DNA from: Bacillota bacterium
GTDB lineage: Bacteria > Bacillota > Clostridia > Christensenellales > Aristaeellaceae
DNA: 61,602 nucleotides
Direction of reading: 5' to 3'
NCBI GenBank assembly: GCA_023398575.1
Contig: JAEWSC010000004.1
Location: 1 to 61,602, forward strand
In this document: positions 43,485-51,423 of the stretch, piece by piece
Numbering within the stretch: position 1 is the first letter of the stretch
Layout: each line of letters starts with the position of its first letter
Made by a program: the position numbers and the translations under genes
The notes under the pieces: generated by a model
Seen by the model: the letters and a program-made list of their open reading frames with translations, nothing else
The model's database searches: none
Told to the model about the DNA's origin: nothing

Positions 43485-45653
43485 CTAATCAGCGGTAATC
43501 AGCCGCGTATACAGGCCGCCATGCGCCATCAGCTGCTTGTGCGTTCCCCGTTCAGCCACCTTACCCTGGGCCATGACGATGATCTCATCGCAGTCCCGGA
43601 TGGTGCTGAGCCTGTGGGCGACAACGACGCAGGTGACGCCCCTGGCCACGATGGACTTCACCACGTTATACTCGGTCCGGGCGTCCAGTGCGCTGGTGGC
43701 CTCATCCATGAGCACGATGGTCGGATCCTGGGCCAGTACGCGGGAAATTTCCATGCGTTGGCGCTGGCCGCCGGAAAAATTCTTTCCGCCTTCCGCCAGT
43801 TTATGTTCATAGCCGCCCATCCGTTTTACGATGTCGGCATGAATCTGTGCATCGCGCGCTGCCAGGATCATCTCGTAATCTTCGATGGACGAATCCCACA
43901 TTTTGATATTGTTTGCAATCGTATCTTCAAAGAGAATAACATCCTGATCCACCACTGCCACTGAACCTGTAAAGACTTCACGCGGAATATCGGAAATGGG
44001 CACCCCGTCAAACAGAATCTCGCCGGACCAGGGCTTGTATAGGCCCGACAGCAGCTTGACCAGCGTGGACTTGCCGCAACCCGACGCACCGACGAAAGCC
44101 ACGCGCTGGCCAGGCTCCAGGGTCATGCTGAAGTCCTCAATCAGCGGTGGGCTCAGCTTTGAGTAGCCAAACGTGACGCCGCGCATCTCGATCCGCCCGG
44201 ACAGCTTCTGGTAGTTGGCCTCACTGCAGTACGTGTCTTCCTCTGGCACATCGGATGGATAGCGCATCACGTCGTCGATACGCTCCATTGACGAGCGCAT
44301 CTCCTGCATGCTCTGCCCAGTTGTTATCAAATCGCCGGCAGGTTTTAGAAACAGTGTCATGAAGCTTTGGAAGGCCAGAAGCATGCCTATAGTGAAGTGG
44401 CCACTCATGATCAGCCATGCGGCTAATGTCAGGATCACGATGCTGCTGAGCTCCTGCAAAAGATTCGGCACGGAGCTCAAAAAGCTTTCGGCCCGGGCAA
44501 AGGCCACCCTGGACTTGTTCACCGACGCGTGGAAACCCGCCCATCTTTCGAAAAATCCGTTCTCTGCACCGGCGGCCTTGATTGTCTCAATCATCTCGAT
44601 GCCGGATACTGTCGCTGCCTGCAGTTTGCCCAGGTCGCGCATCTGGGCCCTAGTGATGTTAACCCGCTTGCGGGTCAGGATCTGAGCTACGAACAGGTTG
44701 ATCGCGATGGCCGTGACGCCGACAAGCGTCAGTACTGCGCTGTAACGCAGCATGACAACCAGATAAAAGATGAGTAGCATCAGGTTCAAAAGCACAGGTG
44801 CCAGCTTGGATACCAGGGTCTCTGCCACCTCATCGTTGGACGCCTGCCGCTGCGCCAGATCGCCTGCCATACGCTGGGAGAAAAACTCCATCGGAAGATG
44901 CAGTACATGCCACAAAAAAGAAGCATTGGATACGATAGCCAGTTTGCCTTTGATCTTGATCAGGTAGACCGCCTTAATGCCCTCGGTCAAAAGTGCAAAA
45001 GCGACCAACACCAGCATCGCGAGCGCGAAGGGCGTCAGCCATCCAGGGTTGTTGCCTGAGAGTATGTCGTCGGTAAACACCCGGGCAAAAGCAGGCGTCA
45101 ATATGCCGGTGACCGCCGTCAGCAAACAAGTGACCATCACGAAGAGAACCGGGACCAGCGTTCCTTTCAGACGGGATCTTGCAAAATCAGCCATACTACG
45201 CGGCCGTCCTCCCCGGGAAAATTCCGGGCCAGGCTCAAATTCAAGGCAGACGCCGGTAAAGCTTGCGTCAAACTCAGTAAGCGGAACAGACACTGCACCC
45301 CTGGCGGGATCGTTGATTTCGGCACAGCCCCCCTGGATACCCCGAAGTACCACAAAATGGTTGAATTCCCAGTGAATGATTGCAGGGAAAACGCACCTTT
45401 GCTGAAGCTGTTCGATGCTATAGCGGTTGGCGCGGGCATTCAGCCCGTAACTTTGGGCCGATCGGTACAGCTGGGCGGCAGTGGTACCATCTCGGGACAC
45501 CCCGCAGTCTGTGCGCACCTTTTCTATGGGGACCCACTTGCCAAAATGGGCCAACACCATCGCCAAGCTGGCCGCGCCGCATTCCAACGCTTCCATTTGC
45601 ATGATGACCGGAACTTTTTTTGGCCTCGCTGACCGGCCTTTGCGCGTTTGCAT
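43485..45653 (-). CDS. NHLM-type peptide exporter with C39 leader peptidase
   Basis: 722 residues. The N-terminal C39 peptidase has Gln19, catalytic Cys25 (MEALECGAAS), His99 (EFNHFVVL) and Asp115 (EINDPARG). Six membrane segments and an ATPase (VGASGCGKST, FSGGQRQRM, IVLMDEATSALD, VAHRLST) follow. It cuts leader peptides after Gly-Gly and exports the core; the precursor at 48195-48455 has such a site. I choose ATG 45653, about ten bases after GAGGGG; TTG 45671 has no site. It belongs to the NHLM bacteriocin family and lies downstream of the two maturases and the HlyD-like gene. Confidence 0.93.
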   Translation of the reverse strand: MQTRKGRSARPKKVPVIMQMEALECGAASLAMVLAHFGKWVPIEKVRTDCGVSRDGTTAAQLYRSAQSYGLNARANRYSIEQLQQRCVFPAIIHWEFNHFVVLRGIQGGCAEINDPARGAVSVPLTEFDASFTGVCLEFEPGPEFSRGGRPRSMADFARSRLKGTLVPVLFVMVTCLLTAVTGILTPAFARVFTDDILSGNNPGWLTPFALAMLVLVAFALLTEGIKAVYLIKIKGKLAIVSNASFLWHVLHLPMEFFSQRMAGDLAQRQASNDEVAETLVSKLAPVLLNLMLLIFYLVVMLRYSAVLTLVGVTAIAINLFVAQILTRKRVNITRAQMRDLGKLQAATVSGIEMIETIKAAGAENGFFERWAGFHASVNKSRVAFARAESFLSSVPNLLQELSSIVILTLAAWLIMSGHFTIGMLLAFQSFMTLFLKPAGDLITTGQSMQEMRSSMERIDDVMRYPSDVPEEDTYCSEANYQKLSGRIEMRGVTFGYSKLSPPLIEDFSMTLEPGQRVAFVGASGCGKSTLVKLLSGLYKPWSGEILFDGVPISDIPREVFTGSVAVVDQDVILFEDTIANNIKMWDSSIEDYEMILAARDAQIHADIVKRMGGYEHKLAEGGKNFSGGQRQRMEISRVLAQDPTIVLMDEATSALDARTEYNVVKSIVARGVTCVVVAHRLSTIRDCDEIIVMAQGKVAERGTHKQLMAHGGLYTRLITAD

Positions 45654-45686
45654 GAGCGTCACGCCCCTCAAGCTGAATGTGTGTCG

Positions 45687-46190
45687 TCAAAGGATGTAGT
45701 TAATGGGTTTAATCTCGGCGGTGACGAGAGCCACCTGGACCAACTCACCCAGGGGCAGTGCTGATTCCGCGCCGATTGTCACCTGGTAGGAGTAATCGCC
45801 AATGATGAGCCGGGAGATTAGCCAATCCTTTTTAAGCTCCGCGGCCAACTCCTCCGCTGAGGCGGGCAAGGCGGCCACATTCGTCACAACGCCGCTCACT
45901 GCGGACCCATCCGGAAGCGTAATCTTTACCTTACAGCCCAACAGATCGTTTTTGACATTCTCCACCGGCACAAAGCAGGTTACAGCATTGCCCTCGGTCA
46001 CGCCGCTTAGCGTTAATGTAACAGGCAGCGTGCCTGTAAATCCCCAAACGAAAAAGCAGGCGACAATCACGATCAGCGCCCCCAGCAAAAGCCATACACC
46101 GGGGCTTGACACGCGGATGTAGTCATTTAGTTTTTCCGGGGATGATACTCTTTCCAGGCTCTCACGCCGAAAAATGCTTTCTGTCTGCAT
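45687..46190 (-). CDS. Short HlyD-like NHLM secretion protein
   Basis: 167 residues. An N-terminal cytoplasmic stretch with the family motif FRRESLERVSSPEKL precedes one membrane segment (WLLLGALIVIVACFFVWGF) and a beta-barrel/lipoyl-like extracytoplasmic part. The long coiled-coil hairpin of full HlyD proteins is missing, so it is a shortened adaptor, as suits a cell without an outer membrane. It probably couples to the two ABC exporters. It starts 15 bases after the second maturase gene behind CGGAGG. Confidence 0.87.
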   Translation of the reverse strand: MQTESIFRRESLERVSSPEKLNDYIRVSSPGVWLLLGALIVIVACFFVWGFTGTLPVTLTLSGVTEGNAVTCFVPVENVKNDLLGCKVKITLPDGSAVSGVVTNVAALPASAEELAAELKKDWLISRLIIGDYSYQVTIGAESALPLGELVQVALVTAEIKPINYIL

Positions 46191-46205
46191 GGCGTACCTC
46201 CGGCA

Positions 46206-47165
46206 TCATCTGCCTAACAGTTTTTTTAATGTAAGGCGGTTGACCTCAGCCTCTACAGCCGGTCGAGCGGCTTCCACAAACCTGGGATCACCCAATAGTT
46301 GATGACATAGATGGCAGGATACACCATACCGCTCTTCCACCGGGAATCCCAGCTTTCTTGCCAGGTCCACATAAAAGCCGAACCCGTCAGACAACATTAC
46401 ATAGATGTAGGGGTTGTCGTTGAAGTTGCAAATGGCCTCCCGAAGCGACGTCTTCCCGAACCGGCCCATCTGGGCCAGGGGGATCTCCCTGCTGAACTGT
46501 GAGCAGCACATCATAATCGAACCATCAAAAAGCACCGTAAAGCAGTTGTCAAACGAGCAACGTGCTGTTTCCGGGGCGCAAACCTTGATGAATTGATCCT
46601 CAGGGATGTTCTTGACCGCCGCACCTGCGGGAAAGGCTGGATAGACGATCAGATTCTTGCCGTAGATCAGCGGCCGCAGCGCCTCCATGGAGTAGGCCGC
46701 GCTATGTCCGTCCTTGAGATCCATCAGCGTGATCGCGGACAGTACGTGAAGTTCCTCGGCCACTTCCATCGCATTCTTGACTGTTTCGATGGGCACATAT
46801 TCCTGATGGAACTGGTCCACACTCAGCGAAAGGTCGGTCAACCCGTCCTTCACCAGCGTAGACAGCATCGCCCGTCCCTTTTCCTTGTTCGCAGCCCAAA
46901 AACCATTGGAGACGAGCGTGCTTTTGAGGCCGTGGGCCTTTGCGTAGGCGATACATTCCCGCAGCTGATCGTAGTACAGGATGGCCTCTCCGCCGGAAAA
47001 GCTGACGGTCTTCACCGTGCCCAACTCCGCCGCCTGACGGATATAATCCCTGACCAGGGCAACGTCCAGCAGCGCCCGGTTGTGGGGCGAGCAGGAGAAA
47101 CAGCACATACCGCAGGAGGCGTTGCAGCGGTCGGTCAAAAGAAACGCCAATCCCTTAAGCTCCAT
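46206..47165 (-). CDS. Radical SAM peptide maturase, second copy
   Basis: 319 residues. Near the N terminus lies CNASCGMCCFSC: the canonical CxxxCxxC for the SAM-binding cluster plus two further cysteines. SFSGGEAILYY is the SAM-binding GGE region. A C-terminal set of cysteines (CSFDNCFTV, MMCCSQ, CHLCHQ) suggests an auxiliary SPASM/twitch-like cluster. Such enzymes install radical crosslinks in RiPP cores. It is a divergent paralogue of the preceding maturase, 5 bases downstream of it, with GGGGAGG before ATG 47165. The predicted core has no cysteine, so thioether formation is unlikely. Confidence 0.9.
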   Translation of the reverse strand: MELKGLAFLLTDRCNASCGMCCFSCSPHNRALLDVALVRDYIRQAAELGTVKTVSFSGGEAILYYDQLRECIAYAKAHGLKSTLVSNGFWAANKEKGRAMLSTLVKDGLTDLSLSVDQFHQEYVPIETVKNAMEVAEELHVLSAITLMDLKDGHSAAYSMEALRPLIYGKNLIVYPAFPAGAAVKNIPEDQFIKVCAPETARCSFDNCFTVLFDGSIMMCCSQFSREIPLAQMGRFGKTSLREAICNFNDNPYIYVMLSDGFGFYVDLARKLGFPVEERYGVSCHLCHQLLGDPRFVEAARPAVEAEVNRLTLKKLLGR

Positions 47166-47170
47166 TCCCG

Positions 47171-48103
47171 TCACCTCCCCAACAAACGATCGACCGCGAC
47201 CTGATCTGCAATTTGCTGTATGTGGGGCATCAAGGCCATCAGGCTGCCTTCCGGGCGAAAGATCTTCCCGCAAGCTTCGCAAGCCCCATGGCCGCCCACG
47301 GCCGCGCCCGCTGTCTCAAGAAGGCTGGCAAAGCCCCGCTCGGACCGCATACAGTGCATTAGGGCCGTGTTTTCTGGCGAGGAGAGGATCTCCTTCAGGG
47401 GTGCCTTGCGAACGTTTCCAATCTCAAGCGCGGTGGCGAACACCTGTTGCTCACAGCAGGGGAATATGCGCCCATCATAAAGTACCGACAAAAGTCCGCC
47501 AGCCCCGCAGTATGCCTTATAAGCCGCGGCAGTTGGGAGAAATTCATCTCCGGGCAGCGATTCTCCGCGCCCGGCACGCACAAAAGGATAAGTATAAAAA
47601 TTCATGAGGTATTTGTAGTCGCCCATTTGACGAAAATGCTCCCCGGCGGGATGGCTTTTCGTTTCGCCGATGCCGACCGTAATATCGATATTCAGCGCCC
47701 GAGCAATGGACACGGCGCGGCCCACCGCCTCATCGGACACATACTGCCGGTGATAATAGTCGCTGCTCAGGGAAATGTGGTCCAACTTAAGTGCTTGAAG
47801 ACGCTGAACGATTTCGTCATCCGGCCATGTACCCCAAAAGCCATTGGTGGCGACCGATGTGGCGAATCCCTTTGCCTTGGCATAAGCCAGGCCATCCCGG
47901 AGCAAATCATAGTATAGGAAAGGTTCACCGCCGCTAAAGCCAATGTACTTCAGGCCTTCGATCTGGGAGGCCTGATCAACGACACTGTTCATAAGATCCG
48001 AATCCATGACGTGCCGATTTTCAGGCGAGCAAGAAAAACAGCATACGCTGCACGCGGCGTTGCATTTGTCGGTCAGTACGAGGCAAAGCCCATTGATCGT
48101 CAT
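47171..48103 (-). CDS. Radical SAM peptide maturase, first copy
   Basis: 310 residues with CNAACSVCCFSC near residue 14, the same C-x3-C-x2-C-C-x2-C pattern as its neighbour, and GFSGGEPFLYY. C-terminal cysteines (AYCGAGG, IFPCCEQQ, ACEACGKIF) suggest an auxiliary iron-sulfur cluster. It lies directly after the precursor gene and an intergenic hairpin. Its probable role is oxidative crosslinking or another radical modification of the two FAKTYFV cores. It is similar enough to the second copy to imply duplication, and the pair may act in sequence or as a heterodimer. Confidence 0.9.
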   Translation of the reverse strand: MTINGLCLVLTDKCNAACSVCCFSCSPENRHVMDSDLMNSVVDQASQIEGLKYIGFSGGEPFLYYDLLRDGLAYAKAKGFATSVATNGFWGTWPDDEIVQRLQALKLDHISLSSDYYHRQYVSDEAVGRAVSIARALNIDITVGIGETKSHPAGEHFRQMGDYKYLMNFYTYPFVRAGRGESLPGDEFLPTAAAYKAYCGAGGLLSVLYDGRIFPCCEQQVFATALEIGNVRKAPLKEILSSPENTALMHCMRSERGFASLLETAGAAVGGHGACEACGKIFRPEGSLMALMPHIQQIADQVAVDRLLGR

Positions 48104-48135
48104 GCTGGGATCAGCCCTCTCTTTCGATTAAGAAA

Positions 48136-48170
48136 GCCCGGACCGCCTAGACATATCGGGCGGTCCGGGC
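48136..48170 (-). terminator. Hairpin between precursor and maturase genes (attenuator)
   Basis: The arms GCCCGGACCGCC (48136-48147) and GGCGGTCCGGGC (48159-48170) are perfect 12-base complements. On the minus strand the stem is followed by TTTCTT. It would let only part of transcription pass from the precursor into the maturase genes, giving excess precursor mRNA. Confidence 0.75.
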
Positions 48171-48194
48171 GTGGACTATGACAGAATTGGCAAA

Positions 48195-48455
48195 TCAATG
48201 GATCACGAAGTAGGTCTTTGCAAAAATGGTTGCGTTCGTAACGAAGTAGGTTTTCGCGAAGACAGTCGCGCCGCCTGCTGCGCCTTCCAGTTCTGCGGCG
48301 GTCAGTTCGGTGTTGTTCTTGATATCCTCGACAGTGAAGCTAAAGCCGTCACCTTTGGCCAGAGATACGACTTCCTCGGGGGTCTTCACATTCGCGAACT
48401 TCGCGGCGAAAGCGGGATCGGCGATGATCTTCTCTTTGAACTCTTTAATTCCCAT
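48195..48455 (-). CDS. Nif11-type RiPP precursor peptide with a two-unit core
   Basis: 86 residues. The N-terminal ~62 residues match the Nif11-like leader domain (KEFKEKIIADPAFAAKF, VVSLAKGDGFSFT, LTAAELEG) and end in AAGG, the Gly-Gly cleavage site for a C39 peptidase. The 24 residues after it are exactly two 12-residue repeats: ATVFAKTYFVTN and ATIFAKTYFVIH, encoded at 48234-48269 and 48198-48233. There are no Cys, Ser or Trp in the core, only aromatic, Lys, Thr and aliphatic residues. AAGGAGAG lies 6 bases before ATG 48455. Two radical SAM enzymes and an NHLM exporter follow. The product is probably a short radical-modified peptide, perhaps an antimicrobial or a signal. Confidence 0.9.
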   Translation of the reverse strand: MGIKEFKEKIIADPAFAAKFANVKTPEEVVSLAKGDGFSFTVEDIKNNTELTAAELEGAAGGATVFAKTYFVTNATIFAKTYFVIH

Positions 48456-48515
48456 GATGATCTCTCCTTCTCATAGTTCGATTTGCAGGAATACTCGAGT
48501 TTTTCCTATGGCTGC

Positions 48516-48584
48516 ATTCTACCAAATTCCGTCAGTGATAAATATCACCCGTCCGGGTGAAAAATGGGTGTAACAGGGGTGAAA
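48516..48584 (-). promoter_or_regulatory. Activator-type promoter of the precursor operon with phased repeats
   Basis: On the minus strand TAGAAT (48521-48516) is a likely -10 with no good -35. Upstream on the plus strand GGGTG begins at 48555, 48566 and 48577, exactly 11 bases apart, with an inverted CACCC at 48547-48551. Relative to a start near 48509 these centres lie at about -40 to -71, suiting binding by the MalT-like regulator encoded directly upstream. Confidence 0.6.
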
Positions 48585-48605
48585 TATGAAAAAATGTGTA
48601 CATTC

Positions 48606-51113
48606 TTATCGATTTTCTCCGCTGGGGGGGCGCATCAGGTCGTACCGAGAACTGATGGAGAGCTTGGCGAACAATTTTTTGAGGATGGTTTTGACGGTAT
48701 TTTCGCTAATGTAGAGCCGTTGAGCAATCTGACGATTGCTGGCGCCCTCCCGAAGGTGCTCGACAATCTCGGCCTCCCGCCTGGTGAGTGCCTGCCCCGA
48801 AGCGTCCACCGGTTCAGGTGCGCTGGGCGCCGGATCCTGGAACCGGCTGCGCTCGCAAAGTTGATCGATGATGCACAGCGCTGAAGTGCAACGGGCGTTT
48901 TCCAGCACGTATGGCAGTGACCGCATCCACTGCCGCAGGGGCAAAAATGGCGTGTACAACCCTTCCGGTTCGGCATCGTCCAGCACGGCGTGCAAAGACT
49001 TGAGCGCGCTTTCCTGAAGGCCTGCCCGGTCATAGGCGTAGGCTAGGCCTAGCTTCCAGACCAGCCTTGGCAGCAAACCCATCTCCTCAAGGGCGGCTTC
49101 CTTCTCCACGCAGTAGCTGATGTATTCGGCGTAGCGGTGCTCAAACAGCAGGTTGATACGCCTGAGAAACGCCAATTCCCGGCGCGCAGGGGCATACAGG
49201 CGGAGAGAAGCTTCTGCCTCGTCCATGAGCCAGGGTTCAGCGTGTTCAGGATGGCCTTCCATCATTGCGATGGAATAGGAGCACAGATCCAGTGTGGCAT
49301 CAAGCCGGGACGGACCTTCCTGCTCCAGCGCGCGATGAGCGTCTGAAATCAGCGTGGCTGCACCCTGGGTATCCCCCAGGAGACATCTGAGCCGCGCTAG
49401 TGTGCAGCAAGCAGTGATCCATACGCCTGGATTGCCTGCGCAGCGTGCGTTGCGGATGGCAGCGTGCAGGTAGATCTCTGCTTCGGTGAAGTTTCCGCGC
49501 AGCAATTGCACTTCTGCAAACAAAAGGTGGGATGCGCCTGCAAACAGATTGCCCCGTTCGTTTTCAGGTCCGGCGATGTCCTTCCACAATTTACAGCGCC
49601 TGTCCAAATCGGAAAGCGGCGTCGGAAGAATAAACATAAGCGTTGTCACGCCATAACTTACGTCGAAAAAATCAGTAATCGCGGCCAAATCGCCAGCGTT
49701 GTCCAGCGTAAGAAGACGCGTTTGCAGCAGCGCCGGAGGGCAATCTCTGAACATGCTGTAAAGCCGGACGAGCTTGTCAGGAATCATTGCCGTGGTGTCG
49801 ATTTCCTTGAGGATTTCCTCATAGAGCGTGCTGTCACCCAATAGCGCCGCGTAGCGCGCCAGCGCTGATAACACATTCAGCGCCCCAATTTCCCTGCTCG
49901 TGCGCCGATACGCCTCGAACAGCCGCCGGACCAGCCCCGCCGAAATGCCGACGTCCTGAAAACGCGTCAAGCTACACAACGTCCGCAAGCAGGCTGCGTC
50001 GTCCCCGGCCATATCGTAATATTGGAGCGCTTGGCCGAACTGGCCGTTTCGCTCATGCCAGAGCGCGTTTCGCGCCCAGATCTCAGTGCGCTGGCTAGCG
50101 CTTAGCTGCGGAAGGATGCGCCTTTGCACTGTCCTGCGCAGAACCGAATGCAGGCGATATCGCTCCTCGGCAGGAGAATAGAACACGAACATGGAGCGGT
50201 CGATCATGTACTGGAGTATGTTTCGGGCGTTTTGGCCGGTCCCAGCGTCAAATGTCAGAAAAAAGTCTGCCTCCTCCAACGCAAAATCTGCCCTGTCGGC
50301 AAGATGACAAAGAAGTGTCCTACAGGGGCGCGGCATCCGCTCCAGTGTGGCCTGTTCAAAAGCCTTGAGAAACGGCTCGTCGTAGCCATCCGGCCGAACC
50401 AGCGAAAGGGATGGGTTCGCGCTGCGTGACATCATCAAAAACTGCACCGCCGCCAGCCATCCCTCGGAGTAGTCGCAGGCGAAGCAGGCCTCCTCATCGG
50501 TGAGTTCCATCTGCCCGAGGCTGAACTTGTAGACGACCTCCTGGCGGCTGAGCGCCAGCGTCTCCATCGTGATGCGATTGATGAGGCCGCCAAACAGCAA
50601 CTCGTCATCCAGCGGAAAGGCGCGGGTGGTGATCAGGACGATAAAAAGGTTTCTGATACCTCGCTTGACGATCATCATTAGCAATTTGATGACCTCACTG
50701 GGCGCGTACTGGAACTCCTCCAGAACTATCACCGAAGGGGAAGAAGTGCATACGTGCATCTCGATGGCGTCCACCGCGTCCCGGCAGTTTTGGCCGTCAC
50801 GCAGGTCATAGAGCTTGAGTGCATCGGCCAGTGCGGGATAGGCGCAACGCAACGTTTCGCAGATATCCTCCCACAGCACGTCGGGCGCCTGCCCGGACAA
50901 TTTATGCCAGAGCATCTGCGCGTTCGTGTGCCCCAAAAAACAGCGGACGGCAGACGCCTGTCCATAGCCGAACGGCGCGCAGACGACGGTCAGGGGGTAC
51001 TTAAAGATGGCATTGAGTGCAACCATCAGTTCCCTGCTTGTATAGAAGGCATCCGTTTCAAAGAGCTGCCGGTCAATTCCTTCTTCGATCAAGATTGGTC
51101 GAATACCATGCAT
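48606..51113 (-). CDS. MalT-like LuxR-family regulator with degenerate P-loop
   Basis: 835 residues. An N-terminal STAND-ATPase-like region precedes helical TPR-like repeats and a C-terminal LuxR helix-turn-helix (LTRREAEIVEHLREGASNRQIAQRLYISENTVKTILKKL). The P-loop position reads APFGYGQAS (46-54) where relatives have GxxGxGKT/S, so the nucleotide-binding Lys is replaced by Gln and ATP control may be lost. I choose ATG 51113, five bases after AAAGGAGG; longer frames begin upstream of that site. It lies just upstream of the precursor gene on the same strand, and the phased repeats between them are its likely binding sites. It probably activates the RiPP operon in response to an unknown ligand. 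Confidence 0.9.
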   Translation of the reverse strand: MHGIRPILIEEGIDRQLFETDAFYTSRELMVALNAIFKYPLTVVCAPFGYGQASAVRCFLGHTNAQMLWHKLSGQAPDVLWEDICETLRCAYPALADALKLYDLRDGQNCRDAVDAIEMHVCTSSPSVIVLEEFQYAPSEVIKLLMMIVKRGIRNLFIVLITTRAFPLDDELLFGGLINRITMETLALSRQEVVYKFSLGQMELTDEEACFACDYSEGWLAAVQFLMMSRSANPSLSLVRPDGYDEPFLKAFEQATLERMPRPCRTLLCHLADRADFALEEADFFLTFDAGTGQNARNILQYMIDRSMFVFYSPAEERYRLHSVLRRTVQRRILPQLSASQRTEIWARNALWHERNGQFGQALQYYDMAGDDAACLRTLCSLTRFQDVGISAGLVRRLFEAYRRTSREIGALNVLSALARYAALLGDSTLYEEILKEIDTTAMIPDKLVRLYSMFRDCPPALLQTRLLTLDNAGDLAAITDFFDVSYGVTTLMFILPTPLSDLDRRCKLWKDIAGPENERGNLFAGASHLLFAEVQLLRGNFTEAEIYLHAAIRNARCAGNPGVWITACCTLARLRCLLGDTQGAATLISDAHRALEQEGPSRLDATLDLCSYSIAMMEGHPEHAEPWLMDEAEASLRLYAPARRELAFLRRINLLFEHRYAEYISYCVEKEAALEEMGLLPRLVWKLGLAYAYDRAGLQESALKSLHAVLDDAEPEGLYTPFLPLRQWMRSLPYVLENARCTSALCIIDQLCERSRFQDPAPSAPEPVDASGQALTRREAEIVEHLREGASNRQIAQRLYISENTVKTILKKLFAKLSISSRYDLMRPPSGENR

Positions 51114-51423
51114 GATGCCTCCTTTGTATCTCGGCGGATGCGATTCATCGGGATTGGCAGAAGGATTTAGGTTCTGGTTCGACGATCCGAGCCTCGTCGA
51201 ACAAACCACATCCCTCTCGATTTATGCCCTTATTGAAAGTACATGCTAAATTGCATGCATTGTCGTGCAAGATATAAGAATCACAGCCACTTTCGCCTTG
51301 CTGCTTGTATTTAAGCCATACAAGCGCTATACTGAGACAGGATAGGCAATATGATGAACGAGGTTACTAACCGTGTTCATTATATTATATTTTTCCACAA
51401 ACTTCAACATTATAAGAGGAAAT
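51114..51423. other. Divergent regulatory region between the LuxR-type and TetR genes
   Basis: About 310 bases without a gene. It contains an inverted repeat GCTTGTAT / ATACAAGC at 51303-51325, a TGCATGCA palindrome near 51253, and the TetR-type operator at 51354-51380. Promoters for both genes must lie here, but I see no single convincing -35/-10 pair. Confidence 0.5.
51354..51380. promoter_or_regulatory. TetR-type operator upstream of the TetR gene
   Basis: A 27-base inverted repeat centred on 51367: ATGAAC, two bases, GGTTA, one base, TAACC, two bases, GTTCAT. Eleven of thirteen arm positions pair. It ends 43 bases before the TetR start, inside the probable promoter, so autoregulation is likely. 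Confidence 0.7.

Noticed and set aside
46593..47204. A 203-codon plus-strand frame in the second radical SAM gene
   Set aside because: Antisense shadow; the maturase motifs are on the other strand.
48195..48455. Precursor as a sactipeptide or lanthipeptide
   Set aside because: The core has no Cys or Ser and no lanthionine synthetase gene is nearby.
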